Positions 1 to 5,188 of a stretch of DNA of 8,064 bases are shown here, piece by piece. The stretch's first letter is position 1; each line of letters begins with the position of its first letter. The position numbers were made by a program, and so were the translations under genes. The notes below the pieces were generated by a model. That model saw only the letters and a list, made by a program, of their open reading frames with translations, ran no database searches and was not told the origin of the DNA. Source of the stretch: Pseudonocardiales bacterium (lineage in GTDB: Bacteria > Actinomycetota > Actinomycetes > Mycobacteriales > Jatrophihabitantaceae); contig JAVEEO010000147.1 in the NCBI GenBank assembly GCA_030840415.1, forward strand, positions 1 to 8,064. Reading direction: 5' to 3'.

Positions 1-805
1 GGCCGCTCGGGGCGGTGAAGCGGACCTCGAAGCCGTGGTTGCCGCTGATGTGCCGGGAGGAGTTCACATCCGAGCGCGGCAGGCTGGCGTGGATGCCCAT
101 CAGGCCCTTGCCGTCGGAGTAGATCGCGACGCTGATCGAGGTGCCCGGCGAGTCCGGGTCATACGCCCAGCCCTTGATGTGCACGGTGTTGCCGCTCGCC
201 GAGATCTCCTCGACCACGCCGACCGGAACCTTGCCGGTCAGGCACGGTGCGGCGTGGGTGGCGGTGTTGTTGTCGGTGGCGCTGGACGAACCGCAGGTGC
301 CGCCGTACTGCACCCACGGCGGCGTGCAGGACACCAGCCGGCACAGCACCGGCCCGGTCTGCGACCACGGGATCTGGGTGTTGCACTGGCCGTAGCGGAA
401 CTGGTTGCAGGCCACCAGCCGCTGGTCGCAGGTGGTCTGGTTGCAGTGGCAGGTGTACCGGCCGTCCCGGTAGGCGTTGCAGTCGATGTAGTAGCGGGCG
501 TTGCCGCCGCAGAACGAGGAGTGGTCGGCCTTCCACCAGCCGCCGATGAAAGAGTCCGGCGGGCAGGCGTTGTTGCCCCCGTTGATGGTGCAGCAGAACA
601 CCGTGTAGCCGGCCGAGCAGGTGTTGTCGGCACCGCAGACCGCGTCGTAGGCGCTGGCCGGCCGGGTCAGGTAGCTCCACGGGTTCACCGCCAGCGCCGC
701 CCCGACCACTGCCGCGCCGCCGAGGAAGCCGCGGCGGCTGGTGCGCGGCCGCTCGACGTGCGGCGCGAGCCGGTTGACGATGCGCTCGGCCAGGCTAGCC
801 GGCAT
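1..805 (-). CDS. Tat-exported cysteine-rich protein with a methylamine dehydrogenase light-chain-like domain (3' end outside window)
   Basis: The reading frame is open from an ATG at 805 to the left edge, giving 268 visible residues without a stop. A GAGGTGA ribosome site lies just upstream. Residues 1-52 form a Tat signal: the twin arginine is R24-R25 in SRRGFLGG, a hydrophobic stretch follows, and a likely cleavage site is ASA at 50-52. Residues 57-188 hold 16 cysteines. Their order resembles the methylamine dehydrogenase light chain (MauA): a CC pair at 71-72, CPP at 81-83, tryptophans at 90-91, and CHC at 119-121. In MauA two tryptophans are cross-linked into the TTQ cofactor. W90 or W91 can match the first, but the residue before C155, where the second would be expected, is leucine. 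From about residue 195 a different domain begins (GWAYDPD at 212-218, NHGFEV at 256-261), like the beta-rich GWA-DPD modules of secreted actinobacterial proteins. The gene is last of four overlapping genes and overlaps the one before by 11 bp. The light-chain relationship is fairly secure; amine oxidation is doubtful. Confidence 0.8.
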   Translation of the reverse strand, partial: MPASLAERIVNRLAPHVERPRTSRRGFLGGAAVVGAALAVNPWSYLTRPASAYDAVCGADNTCSAGYTVFCCTINGGNNACPPDSFIGGWWKADHSSFCGGNARYYIDCNAYRDGRYTCHCNQTTCDQRLVACNQFRYGQCNTQIPWSQTGPVLCRLVSCTPPWVQYGGTCGSSSATDNNTATHAAPCLTGKVPVGVVEEISASGNTVHIKGWAYDPDSPGTSISVAIYSDGKGLMGIHASLPRSDVNSSRHISGNHGFEVRFTAPSG

Positions 806-1307
806 GGCTCACCTCGATCTGTTCGAGAACGTCGTTGACCTGGTTGGCCAACGGCACCGCCTGGCGGTGCGAGCCGATCACGACGTACAGGCAGAACGGC
901 CGGTTGGCTTCGGTGAAGAAGTGCTGGAAGCCGGCCTGGCCGGCCACCCGGCGCTGCATGCCGTTGGGATTGAACTGCCCGGGTCGGATCCGGGGGATGC
1001 CGACCGGCGCGTACAGCGCGGTGCCCAGGCAGTCCGGGCCGAACTCCAGCAGCGACACGAACAGGTTCTCGGGCCCCATCCGCTCGACCGCGCCGGTGCC
1101 GAAGTCGCCGCGCCCGGGCGGCAGCGCGAAGTTGGCCAGGTGCAGCACCGGGTGGCTCAGCTCGCCCGGCCAACCGGTGGCCTGCAACCGGCCCGGCCGG
1201 GCACCCGCCTCGGCCACCACCCGCCGGTAGATCCGGCCCTCCCAGCGCGGCGGCAGCCCGACCGACAGGCCGTGCCCGGCGAGCCGCTTGCCGGCCGGTG
1301 CGCTCAT
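795..1307 (-). CDS. Conserved-looking hypothetical protein, 170 residues, in a Mau-like cluster
   Basis: The family is not recognised. The protein has no signal peptide or membrane segment, so it is probably cytoplasmic. It has two cysteines (C93, C139) and a compact, well-mixed composition typical of a folded domain. Segments that look conserved are HPVLHLANFALP (52-63), GDFGTGAVERMGPENLFVSL (67-86), an FNPNGMQRR stretch (112-120) and NRPFCLYVVIGSH (135-147). The ATG overlaps the stop of the MauD/TlpA-like gene by 4 bp (ATGA, 1304-1307). Its own stop lies inside the start region of the light-chain-like gene, an 11-bp overlap. Such tight packing implies translational coupling and a role tied to that protein, for instance as a chaperone or export-quality factor. 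That role is inferred only from position. The weak ribosome site upstream fits coupling. Confidence 0.75.
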   Translation of the reverse strand: MSAPAGKRLAGHGLSVGLPPRWEGRIYRRVVAEAGARPGRLQATGWPGELSHPVLHLANFALPPGRGDFGTGAVERMGPENLFVSLLEFGPDCLGTALYAPVGIPRIRPGQFNPNGMQRRVAGQAGFQHFFTEANRPFCLYVVIGSHRQAVPLANQVNDVLEQIEVSHAG

Positions 1308-2086
1308 GCCCGCTCGTCCAGGTCGACGGGCGTGCGCTCGGTCTCAACGGGGGCGTACAGGCTGGCGTCCTGCGGGCCGATGCCGGCGGTGAGCAGGATC
1401 CGGTCGATGTCGCGCTCGCGACGGCGGTCGGCATCGGGCTTGCGGGCCATCGCCGGGTGCCGGCTGTCGTCGACCGACTGCCGGATCAGGCCGCCGACCT
1501 GGCTGAACGAGCTGCCCGAGCCCTCGCCCTTGACCCGGCCGGTGCGGCCGTCGGTGACCACCACGTAGGGCGAGCCGGGCACCTCGAAGTCGGTCCAGGC
1601 CTGGCTGGACATCACCAGGTCCACATCGTCGGGGCACAGCTGCGTCAGCACCGACGGGCTCTCGTCCTCGGGGCTCTTGGTGACCACCAGCAGCCGGCTG
1701 CCCGCCGGGGTGGTCCACGAGCCGGGCTGGCCGAGCTCGTGCCAGAAGCCGGTGCAGCCCTCGCAGTGCGAGGACAGGAACGCCAGGACGGTGTCGTGCT
1801 CGACGCCGACGGTGCGCACCGAGACGATCTCGCCGGCCAGGGTGACGCCGTCGACGTCGTGCGCCTCGGCCCACTCGTCCCGGCCCTCGATCCGCTGACC
1901 ACTGGAGCCGACGGCCGGCTCGGGAATGCCCGCGGCGGTGCGGAACGGCGGCGCGGAGCTGGCCGTGGCACCGCCGTCGAGCTGGTGCAGCCGGCGCAGC
2001 ACCGCGGCATAGCCGCGCAGCAGGCCGGCCACCAGCACGCACAGCACCGCCAGGACGACGGTCTCGACGATCAGCAGCGCGGTCAC
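1304..2086 (-). CDS. Membrane-anchored MauD/TlpA-like thioredoxin-fold protein
   Basis: A 260-residue protein. The GTG start at 2086 is chosen because it overlaps the MauE-like stop by 4 bp (GTGA) and is preceded by GAGGTGG; the frame stays open further upstream but that part is out-of-frame sequence of the previous gene. Residues 3-25 form one membrane segment, followed by a linker (36-70) and a thioredoxin-like domain outside the membrane (about 75-205). The redox motif is CEGC at 108-111 in FLSSHCEGC, followed by FW. The cis-proline expected of the fold is P173 in GSPYVVV. MauD proteins help make or shuffle disulfides in methylamine dehydrogenase light chains, and the co-encoded cysteine-rich Tat protein is the obvious client. 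The C-terminal 50-60 residues are an arginine- and acid-rich tail (RRRERD at 221-226) beyond the usual fold. The thioredoxin-fold call is secure; direction of the reaction (oxidase or isomerase) is unknown. Confidence 0.85.
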   Translation of the reverse strand: MTALLIVETVVLAVLCVLVAGLLRGYAAVLRRLHQLDGGATASSAPPFRTAAGIPEPAVGSSGQRIEGRDEWAEAHDVDGVTLAGEIVSVRTVGVEHDTVLAFLSSHCEGCTGFWHELGQPGSWTTPAGSRLLVVTKSPEDESPSVLTQLCPDDVDLVMSSQAWTDFEVPGSPYVVVTDGRTGRVKGEGSGSSFSQVGGLIRQSVDDSRHPAMARKPDADRRRERDIDRILLTAGIGPQDASLYAPVETERTPVDLDERA

Positions 2087-2637
2087 GCGGCCACCTCGGT
2101 CTCGGCAGCGGCGGCGAGCAGTTCGGGAAGTGCCGTCATCGCCAGGTAGCCGAGGTAGGCCAGCGTCACGGCGGCCAGCAGCAGCGCGGCGGCAACGCCA
2201 GGCTGCTCGGCGAACCGACCGGCCAGGGTGTCGGCCGGCTGCACCATGCCGGCTGGCTGCACCATGCCGATCAGCCCGGCCAGCGCGCAGCTCGCGTTCA
2301 CCGCGGTGTGCCAGTGGCTGACCGGTACCGGCTTGGCAAAGCAACCGCAGTCCTGGCCGGACTCGATAGCCATCATGCGGGCCGACAGCCCGGCCAGCAC
2401 GAGATAGGCGAGCGCGATCAGGGCGGCAGCGATCCGGCCGCCGGCCAGCAATGCCACCAGCGCGACGGCCAGTTCGACGGCACCGGAGAGCCGGGTCGCG
2501 GTCCTGGCGCTGAGCCGGGCGGCGCCGGGGATGCCGGCGGCCACCAGGGCCGACCGGACCGGAACGCGCTGCCGGAGCTTGGCCAGCCCGGCCGCCGCCA
2601 GCAGGAGAGCTGCGGCGCTCACCAGACCGATCAACAT
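2083..2637 (-). CDS. MauE/DoxX-like integral membrane redox protein
   Basis: A 184-residue, strongly hydrophobic protein with about four to five membrane segments (roughly 1-19, 50-67, 69-90, 112-126, 146-168). A CGC motif at 97-99 in GQDCGCFAKP and the nearby SHWH (107-110) match the cysteine signature of MauE-type proteins. MauE is needed with MauD for methylamine dehydrogenase light-chain maturation and is thought to pass electrons or oxidising equivalents across the membrane to the thioredoxin-like partner. That partner follows directly with a 4-bp overlap. The start is uncertain: ATG at 2637 has GGGAG only two bases upstream; TTG at 2634 would have better spacing; another ATG lies at 2667. 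The 134 bp upstream (2638-2771) separates it from the lipoprotein gene. A weak TGTAAT lies at 2666-2671 on the minus strand, but no -35 is convincing. Confidence 0.82.
   Translation of the reverse strand: MLIGLVSAAALLLAAAGLAKLRQRVPVRSALVAAGIPGAARLSARTATRLSGAVELAVALVALLAGGRIAAALIALAYLVLAGLSARMMAIESGQDCGCFAKPVPVSHWHTAVNASCALAGLIGMVQPAGMVQPADTLAGRFAEQPGVAAALLLAAVTLAYLGYLAMTALPELLAAAAETEVAA
2237..2272. repeat. 18-bp tandem duplication inside the MauE-like gene
   Basis: Two adjacent 18-bp units start at 2237 and 2255 and are identical over their first 15 bases (GGCTGCACCATGCCG). They keep the frame and encode a repeated hexapeptide, MVQPAG then MVQPAD, between the fourth and fifth predicted membrane segments. 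This looks like a recent slipped-strand duplication in a loop. Confidence 0.8.
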
Positions 2638-2771
2638 TGCTCCCTGGGTGTCGCAAGCTCGAACCATTACAAGCACAACACGCGGTCGCCGCTCGTGCAA
2701 CCGACATGCCCGGCGCGCCGTCCGATTGCGGCGATCTTGTTGCCGGTGCCCCGCCCGGTCCGGCTCGTCGC

Positions 2772-3293
2772 TCAGCCGCTGCGGACGGCCACCCCGGTCA
2801 CCCAGAACCGGCCGTCCGGCTCCTTGGTGACGGTGACGTCGATCAGCTTGCCGTTGCCCCGGTAACCGAAGACGGTCGGGCCGTCGACGCCGTCCCGGGG
2901 CAGGTAGGCCGCGGTCCGGCCGCCGCTGCCCAGCAGGCCGCGGGTCACCGCGGCCGGCACCGTGTGGGGCAGCACGCAGGCACTGGCCTGCTCGAGGTCG
3001 CCGGCGCTCAGCGCGCCCAGGTAGGCGTCGGCGGCGTTCTGGGCGATGTCGGTGCCGCTGCACAGGTAGGGCGGAATGCTGATCGCGCTCGACGGGCTGC
3101 TGGCGGAGGTGGTCCCCGGGGTGGGGGATGAGGAGCCCGCCCGGCTGGGCGAGGTGGCCGTCCCGGTGAGCGAGGTGCTGGGCCGCTGGACGGGACCGCC
3201 CGGGTTCCCGGCGGAGCCGCCACAGCCGGCCAGCGCGGGGCAGATCAACAGGCCGGCCAACGCGCCGGTAGCCGAACGCCGGGCGGACACCAT
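2772..3293 (-). CDS. Secreted lipoprotein with Ser/Thr/Pro linker and small C-terminal domain
   Basis: A 173-residue protein. The signal peptide has two arginines near the start and a hydrophobic core (11-22), and ends in a clear lipobox LAGC with lipidated C24. Residues 27-72 are a low-complexity Ser/Thr/Pro/Gly linker, the usual spacer that lifts a domain off the actinobacterial membrane. Residues 75-173 form a folded domain with C78 and C106, a helical AADAYLGALSAGDLEQA stretch (87-103) and beta-rich end (GKLIDVTVTKEPDGRFWVTG). The shape recalls NTF2-like or DUF4878-like domains, but this is only a resemblance. C78 and C106 could form a disulfide. It lies 134 bp before the MauE-like gene on the same strand, so it may start the same transcript or be a separate unit. 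No ribosome site is visible before the ATG, which fits leaderless translation. Confidence 0.8.
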   Translation of the reverse strand: MVSARRSATGALAGLLICPALAGCGGSAGNPGGPVQRPSTSLTGTATSPSRAGSSSPTPGTTSASSPSSAISIPPYLCSGTDIAQNAADAYLGALSAGDLEQASACVLPHTVPAAVTRGLLGSGGRTAAYLPRDGVDGPTVFGYRGNGKLIDVTVTKEPDGRFWVTGVAVRSG

Positions 3294-3301
3294 CCGGCCA
3301 A

Positions 3302-3307
3302 GCTATA
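3302..3307 (-). promoter_or_regulatory. Candidate -10 box for the lipoprotein gene (leaderless)
   Basis: On the minus strand TATAGC sits 8 bases before the ATG at 3293 (an overlapping alternative is TAGCTT at 3300-3305). A normal start distance would put transcription initiation at or next to the A of the ATG. With no ribosome site present, this suggests a leaderless mRNA. No good -35 element is seen. Confidence 0.4.
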
Positions 3308-3342
3308 GCGAACCGGGTCTGCGGGCCAGTCGACCTGCCGAC

Positions 3343-3348
3343 TACACT
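3343..3348 (+). promoter_or_regulatory. Candidate -10 box for the SRP RNA gene
   Basis: TACACT matches the actinobacterial TANNNT pattern and lies 7 bases before G3356, where the closing stem of the SRP RNA begins. The -35 position (about 3320-3325) is poor. The box is about 36 bp from the divergent lipoprotein -10. Confidence 0.5.
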
Positions 3349-3353
3349 GGCGC

Positions 3354-3446
3354 CAGACCCCTCGTGCGGCGCTACTCCTGTGAACCTCCCCAGGGCCGGA
3401 AGGCAGCAAGGATAAGCAGGCTCTGGCGGGTGCGCGAGGGGTCCTT
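3354..3446 (+). ncRNA. ffs: Signal recognition particle RNA, small bacterial type (4.5S-like)
   Basis: This is the RNA of the signal recognition particle; it binds Ffh and docks translating ribosomes to FtsY at the membrane. The domain IV hairpin is plain: a GGAA tetraloop at 3398-3401 closed by CC/GG, with the conserved internal-loop strands CAGG (3391-3394) and CAGCAA (3404-3409). Terminal sequences GACCCCTCG (3356-3364) and CGAGGGGTC (3435-3443) pair perfectly over 9 bp, so the whole molecule closes into one rod of about 90 nt. The TGTGAACCTCC stretch is typical of Streptomyces-like SRP RNAs. The strand is fixed by the tetraloop sequence. Exact ends are uncertain by a few bases. Its neighbours are unrelated to dnaX or recR, which often follow ffs in actinobacteria. 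Confidence 0.96.
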
Positions 3447-3457
3447 GCATCCTCCGG

Positions 3458-3473
3458 GGCCGCCTCAGCGGTT
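3458..3473 (+). terminator. Weak hairpin after the SRP RNA
   Basis: GGCCGC and GCGGTT can pair as a 6-bp RNA stem, including two G-U pairs, around a CTCA loop. It lies 12 bases after the SRP RNA. There is no U tract, so it is only a possible terminator. Confidence 0.2.
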
Positions 3474-3500
3474 CACCCGTAAAGTTCCGCAATATCACCT

Positions 3501-3529
3501 TTGACTTCCGATGGCTGCGCCAGCAGGAT
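3501..3529 (+). promoter_or_regulatory. Candidate promoter of the GntR regulator gene
   Basis: TTGACT at 3501-3506 is a strong -35 match. Seventeen bases later CAGGAT (3524-3529) is a weak -10. Initiation would fall near 3536, about 37 bases before the chosen ATG at 3573. Confidence 0.4.
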
Positions 3530-3530
3530 C

Positions 3531-3550
3531 AAGCATGGCTGGGCTTGCTT
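3531..3550. promoter_or_regulatory. Candidate operator dyad upstream of the GntR gene
   Basis: AAGCA (3531-3535) and TGCTT (3546-3550) form an inverted repeat with a 10-bp spacer, and AAGC/GCTT pair again inside it (3531-3534 with 3543-3546). The dyad covers the predicted transcription start, where an autoregulating FadR-type repressor would act. Short dyads occur by chance, so this is tentative. Confidence 0.25.
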
Positions 3551-3572
3551 TCGGGAGGGCGGTGGGGCCGCG

Positions 3573-4295
3573 ATGACCTCACACCGGCTGCCGGACGCGG
3601 TTCTGCGGCCGTTGAGCGACGCCGCCGCCTTCGATTCGACCGTCCAGCGACTCAGCGCCGTGATCCGGCTCGGGGTGTTCGTGCACGGCGAGCAACTTCC
3701 GCCCGAGCGCGAGCTCGCGGTGCGGCTCGGCGTCAGCCGGGTCAACCTGCGCGAGGCGATCGCGGCGTTGCGCGAGTCGGGCATGGTGCAGACCCGGCGC
3801 GGTCGCGGCGGTGGCACCACCATCACCTATGACGGCAACCCGGTGCGGCCGCTGACCCCGGCCGAGCCGGACGGCCACCGGGCCTTGATCGTCGATGCGC
3901 TGAACTTCCGGCGGGTGGTCGAGCCCGGGGCCGCCTACCTGGCCGCCGGCACCGAACTGGCCGGCGACCAGCGCGACTGGCTGGCCGGCTTCGAGGACCA
4001 GGTGCGCGCGGCCGGCAACGGATCGGCGCACCGGATCGCCGACTCCCGACTGCACCTGGCGATCGCCGCGCTGAGCGGCTCGCCGATGCTGATCGAGGCC
4101 GTGGTGCGCGTCCAGTCCAGCCTGGACGACGTGCTCGGCCGGCTGCCCCTGCTGCCCGAGCACGTCGAGCAGTCCCACCAGGCGCACCGGGCGGTGGTGG
4201 CGGCGATCCTGGACGGCGACCCCCCGGCCGCCCGCACCGAGATGGAGCGGCAGTGCGACGCGACCTCGGAGCTGGTGCGCGCGCTGCTGGCATGA
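3573..4295 (+). CDS. FadR-subfamily GntR transcriptional regulator
   Basis: A 240-residue repressor-type protein. The winged-helix domain spans about 20-85 with the classic GntR pattern: GEQLPPERELAVRLGVSR at 39-56, then VNLREAIAALRESGMV, then the basic wing TRRGRGGG (74-81). The FCD effector domain spans about 105-235 and shows RRVVEPGAAYLAA (113-125), the metal-site pair D157 and H161, and H205. The last histidine of the usual metal site, expected three residues after M224, is Q227, so metal binding may be altered. ATG at 3573 is preferred because translation from it begins at the normal family length and follows a purine-rich GGTGGGG stretch; a TTG at 3501 would add 24 unlikely residues. 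The next gene is a dehydrogenase 60 bp downstream, so the regulator probably controls it and itself in response to a small carboxylic acid. Confidence 0.92.
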   Translation: MTSHRLPDAVLRPLSDAAAFDSTVQRLSAVIRLGVFVHGEQLPPERELAVRLGVSRVNLREAIAALRESGMVQTRRGRGGGTTITYDGNPVRPLTPAEPDGHRALIVDALNFRRVVEPGAAYLAAGTELAGDQRDWLAGFEDQVRAAGNGSAHRIADSRLHLAIAALSGSPMLIEAVVRVQSSLDDVLGRLPLLPEHVEQSHQAHRAVVAAILDGDPPAARTEMERQCDATSELVRALLA

Positions 4296-4337
4296 TCGCC
4301 GGGAGCGCGTTCGGCACCGAGGCCGAGCCCGGCGATC
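4294..4337 (+). other. Long GC hairpin between the GntR and SDR genes
   Basis: GATCGCCGGG (4294-4303) and CCCGGCGATC (4328-4337) are a perfect 10-bp inverted repeat. A second stem, TCGGC (4311-4315) with GCCGA (4322-4326), fits inside. The 5' arm begins within the regulator's TGA stop (4293-4295), and the 3' arm ends 18 bases before the dehydrogenase GTG, next to its ribosome site. No U run follows. It may be a partial terminator, an RNA-stability element or a protein-binding dyad. Confidence 0.6.
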
Positions 4338-4355
4338 GAGCGGTGAGGTGGGCTG

Positions 4356-5120
4356 GTGGCACGGTTACTGGGCAGGGTCGCGGTGATCACCGGCGGCTGC
4401 AGCGGGGTCGGCCTGGCGACCGTCCGGCGGTTCGTCGACGAGGGTGCCAAGGTGGTGATCGGCGACGTCAACGCCGAGGCCGGCCAGGCGCTGGCCGCCG
4501 AGCTCGACGCCACCTTCGTCGCGGTGGACGTCACGGACCCCGACCAGGTCGAGGCGCTGTTCAAGACCGCCTTCGACACCTTCGGCAGCGTCGACATCGC
4601 CTTCAACAACGCCGAGATCGAGCCGCTGCAGGACGACTCGATCCTGACCAGCGACCTGGACCTCTGGCACCGGGTGCACGAGGCCAACCTGACCTCGGTG
4701 TACCTGTGCTGCAAAGCGGCGCTGCGCTACATGCTGGAGCAGAAGCGTGGCTCGATCATCAACACCGCCTCGTTTGCCGCGGTACTGGCCCGCGCCGACT
4801 CCCAGATCTCCTACACCGCGTCCAAGGGCGGCGTGCTGGCGTTGACCCGCGAACTGGGCGTGCAGTTCGCCCGGGACGGCATCCGGGTCAACGCGCTGTG
4901 CCCAGGCCCGGTCACCACCCCGGTGTCGCAGGAGCTGTTCGACTCCGACCCCGACGGCATCGAGCGCCAGATGGTGCACATCCCGATGGGCCGGTTCGCC
5001 GAGCCGCAGGAGATCGCCTCGGCGGTCGTCTTCCTGGCCTCCGACGAGGCGAGCTTCATCACCGCGTCGCAATTCCTGGTGGACGGCGGCATCTCCGGCG
5101 CCTACACCACCCCCGTCTAG
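4356..5120 (+). CDS. Short-chain dehydrogenase/reductase (classical SDR, FabG-like)
   Basis: A 254-residue NAD(P)-dependent oxidoreductase, the normal length for classical SDRs. The dinucleotide loop is TGGCSGVG (12-19). An aspartate after the second strand (D37 in VIGDV) favours NAD over NADP. The catalytic set is complete: N111, S139, Y153 and K157 (YTASK). The PGPVTTP turn (183-189) and the C-terminal LVDGGISGA (241-249) are typical. The structural motif usually written NNAG reads NNAE (84-87). The start is GTG at 4356 with GAGGTGGG just upstream. The substrate cannot be read from sequence; FabG-like names are common for such proteins, but fatty-acid synthesis is not indicated. The FadR-type regulator next door points to a catabolic role. 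Relatives of this pair sit near gamma-glutamyl-polyamine/GABA genes in Streptomyces as I recall, which is a weak hint only. Confidence 0.93.
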   Translation: MARLLGRVAVITGGCSGVGLATVRRFVDEGAKVVIGDVNAEAGQALAAELDATFVAVDVTDPDQVEALFKTAFDTFGSVDIAFNNAEIEPLQDDSILTSDLDLWHRVHEANLTSVYLCCKAALRYMLEQKRGSIINTASFAAVLARADSQISYTASKGGVLALTRELGVQFARDGIRVNALCPGPVTTPVSQELFDSDPDGIERQMVHIPMGRFAEPQEIASAVVFLASDEASFITASQFLVDGGISGAYTTPV

Positions 5121-5152
5121 ACAGCATGCTCGGGCCTGTGCAGGAACCGGAG

Positions 5153-5174
5153 TGGTACGATTATTGGTACCAAT
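5153..5174 (+). promoter_or_regulatory. Autoregulatory operator/promoter of the toxin-antitoxin pair
   Basis: ATTGGTACCAAT (5163-5174) is a perfect 12-bp palindrome. A second TGGTAC (5153-5158) lies 12 bp upstream, about one helical turn away. TACGAT (5156-5161) fits a -10 box and would start transcription near 5168, inside the palindrome. YefM-YoeB complexes bind paired palindromes with a GTAC core at their own promoters, so this is the expected repression site. No clear -35 is visible. Confidence 0.65.
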
Positions 5175-5188
5175 CGCGGAGGGGCACG

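Noticed and set aside
35..838. Long plus-strand open frame opposite the light-chain-like gene
   Set aside because: It is an antisense shadow caused by high GC. Its product is Ala/Gly/Val/Arg-rich with no family features, while the minus-strand frame has a Tat signal and ordered cysteines.
741..2149. Plus-strand open frames over the MauD/TlpA-like and hypothetical genes
   Set aside because: Low-complexity arginine- and glycine-rich translations with no motif; the overlapping minus-strand genes are well supported.
2087..2707. N-terminal extension of the MauD/TlpA-like frame upstream of 2086
   Set aside because: The extension is an out-of-frame reading of the MauE-like gene. GTG 2086 has a ribosome site and a 4-bp overlap.
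2638..3498. N-terminal extension of the MauE-like frame across the lipoprotein and SRP RNA genes
   Set aside because: It runs through a structural RNA and a lipoprotein gene in another frame; no homology-like features.
3501..3572. TTG start at 3501 for the GntR regulator
   Set aside because: It would place the start on the predicted -35 box and add 24 residues absent from the family pattern.
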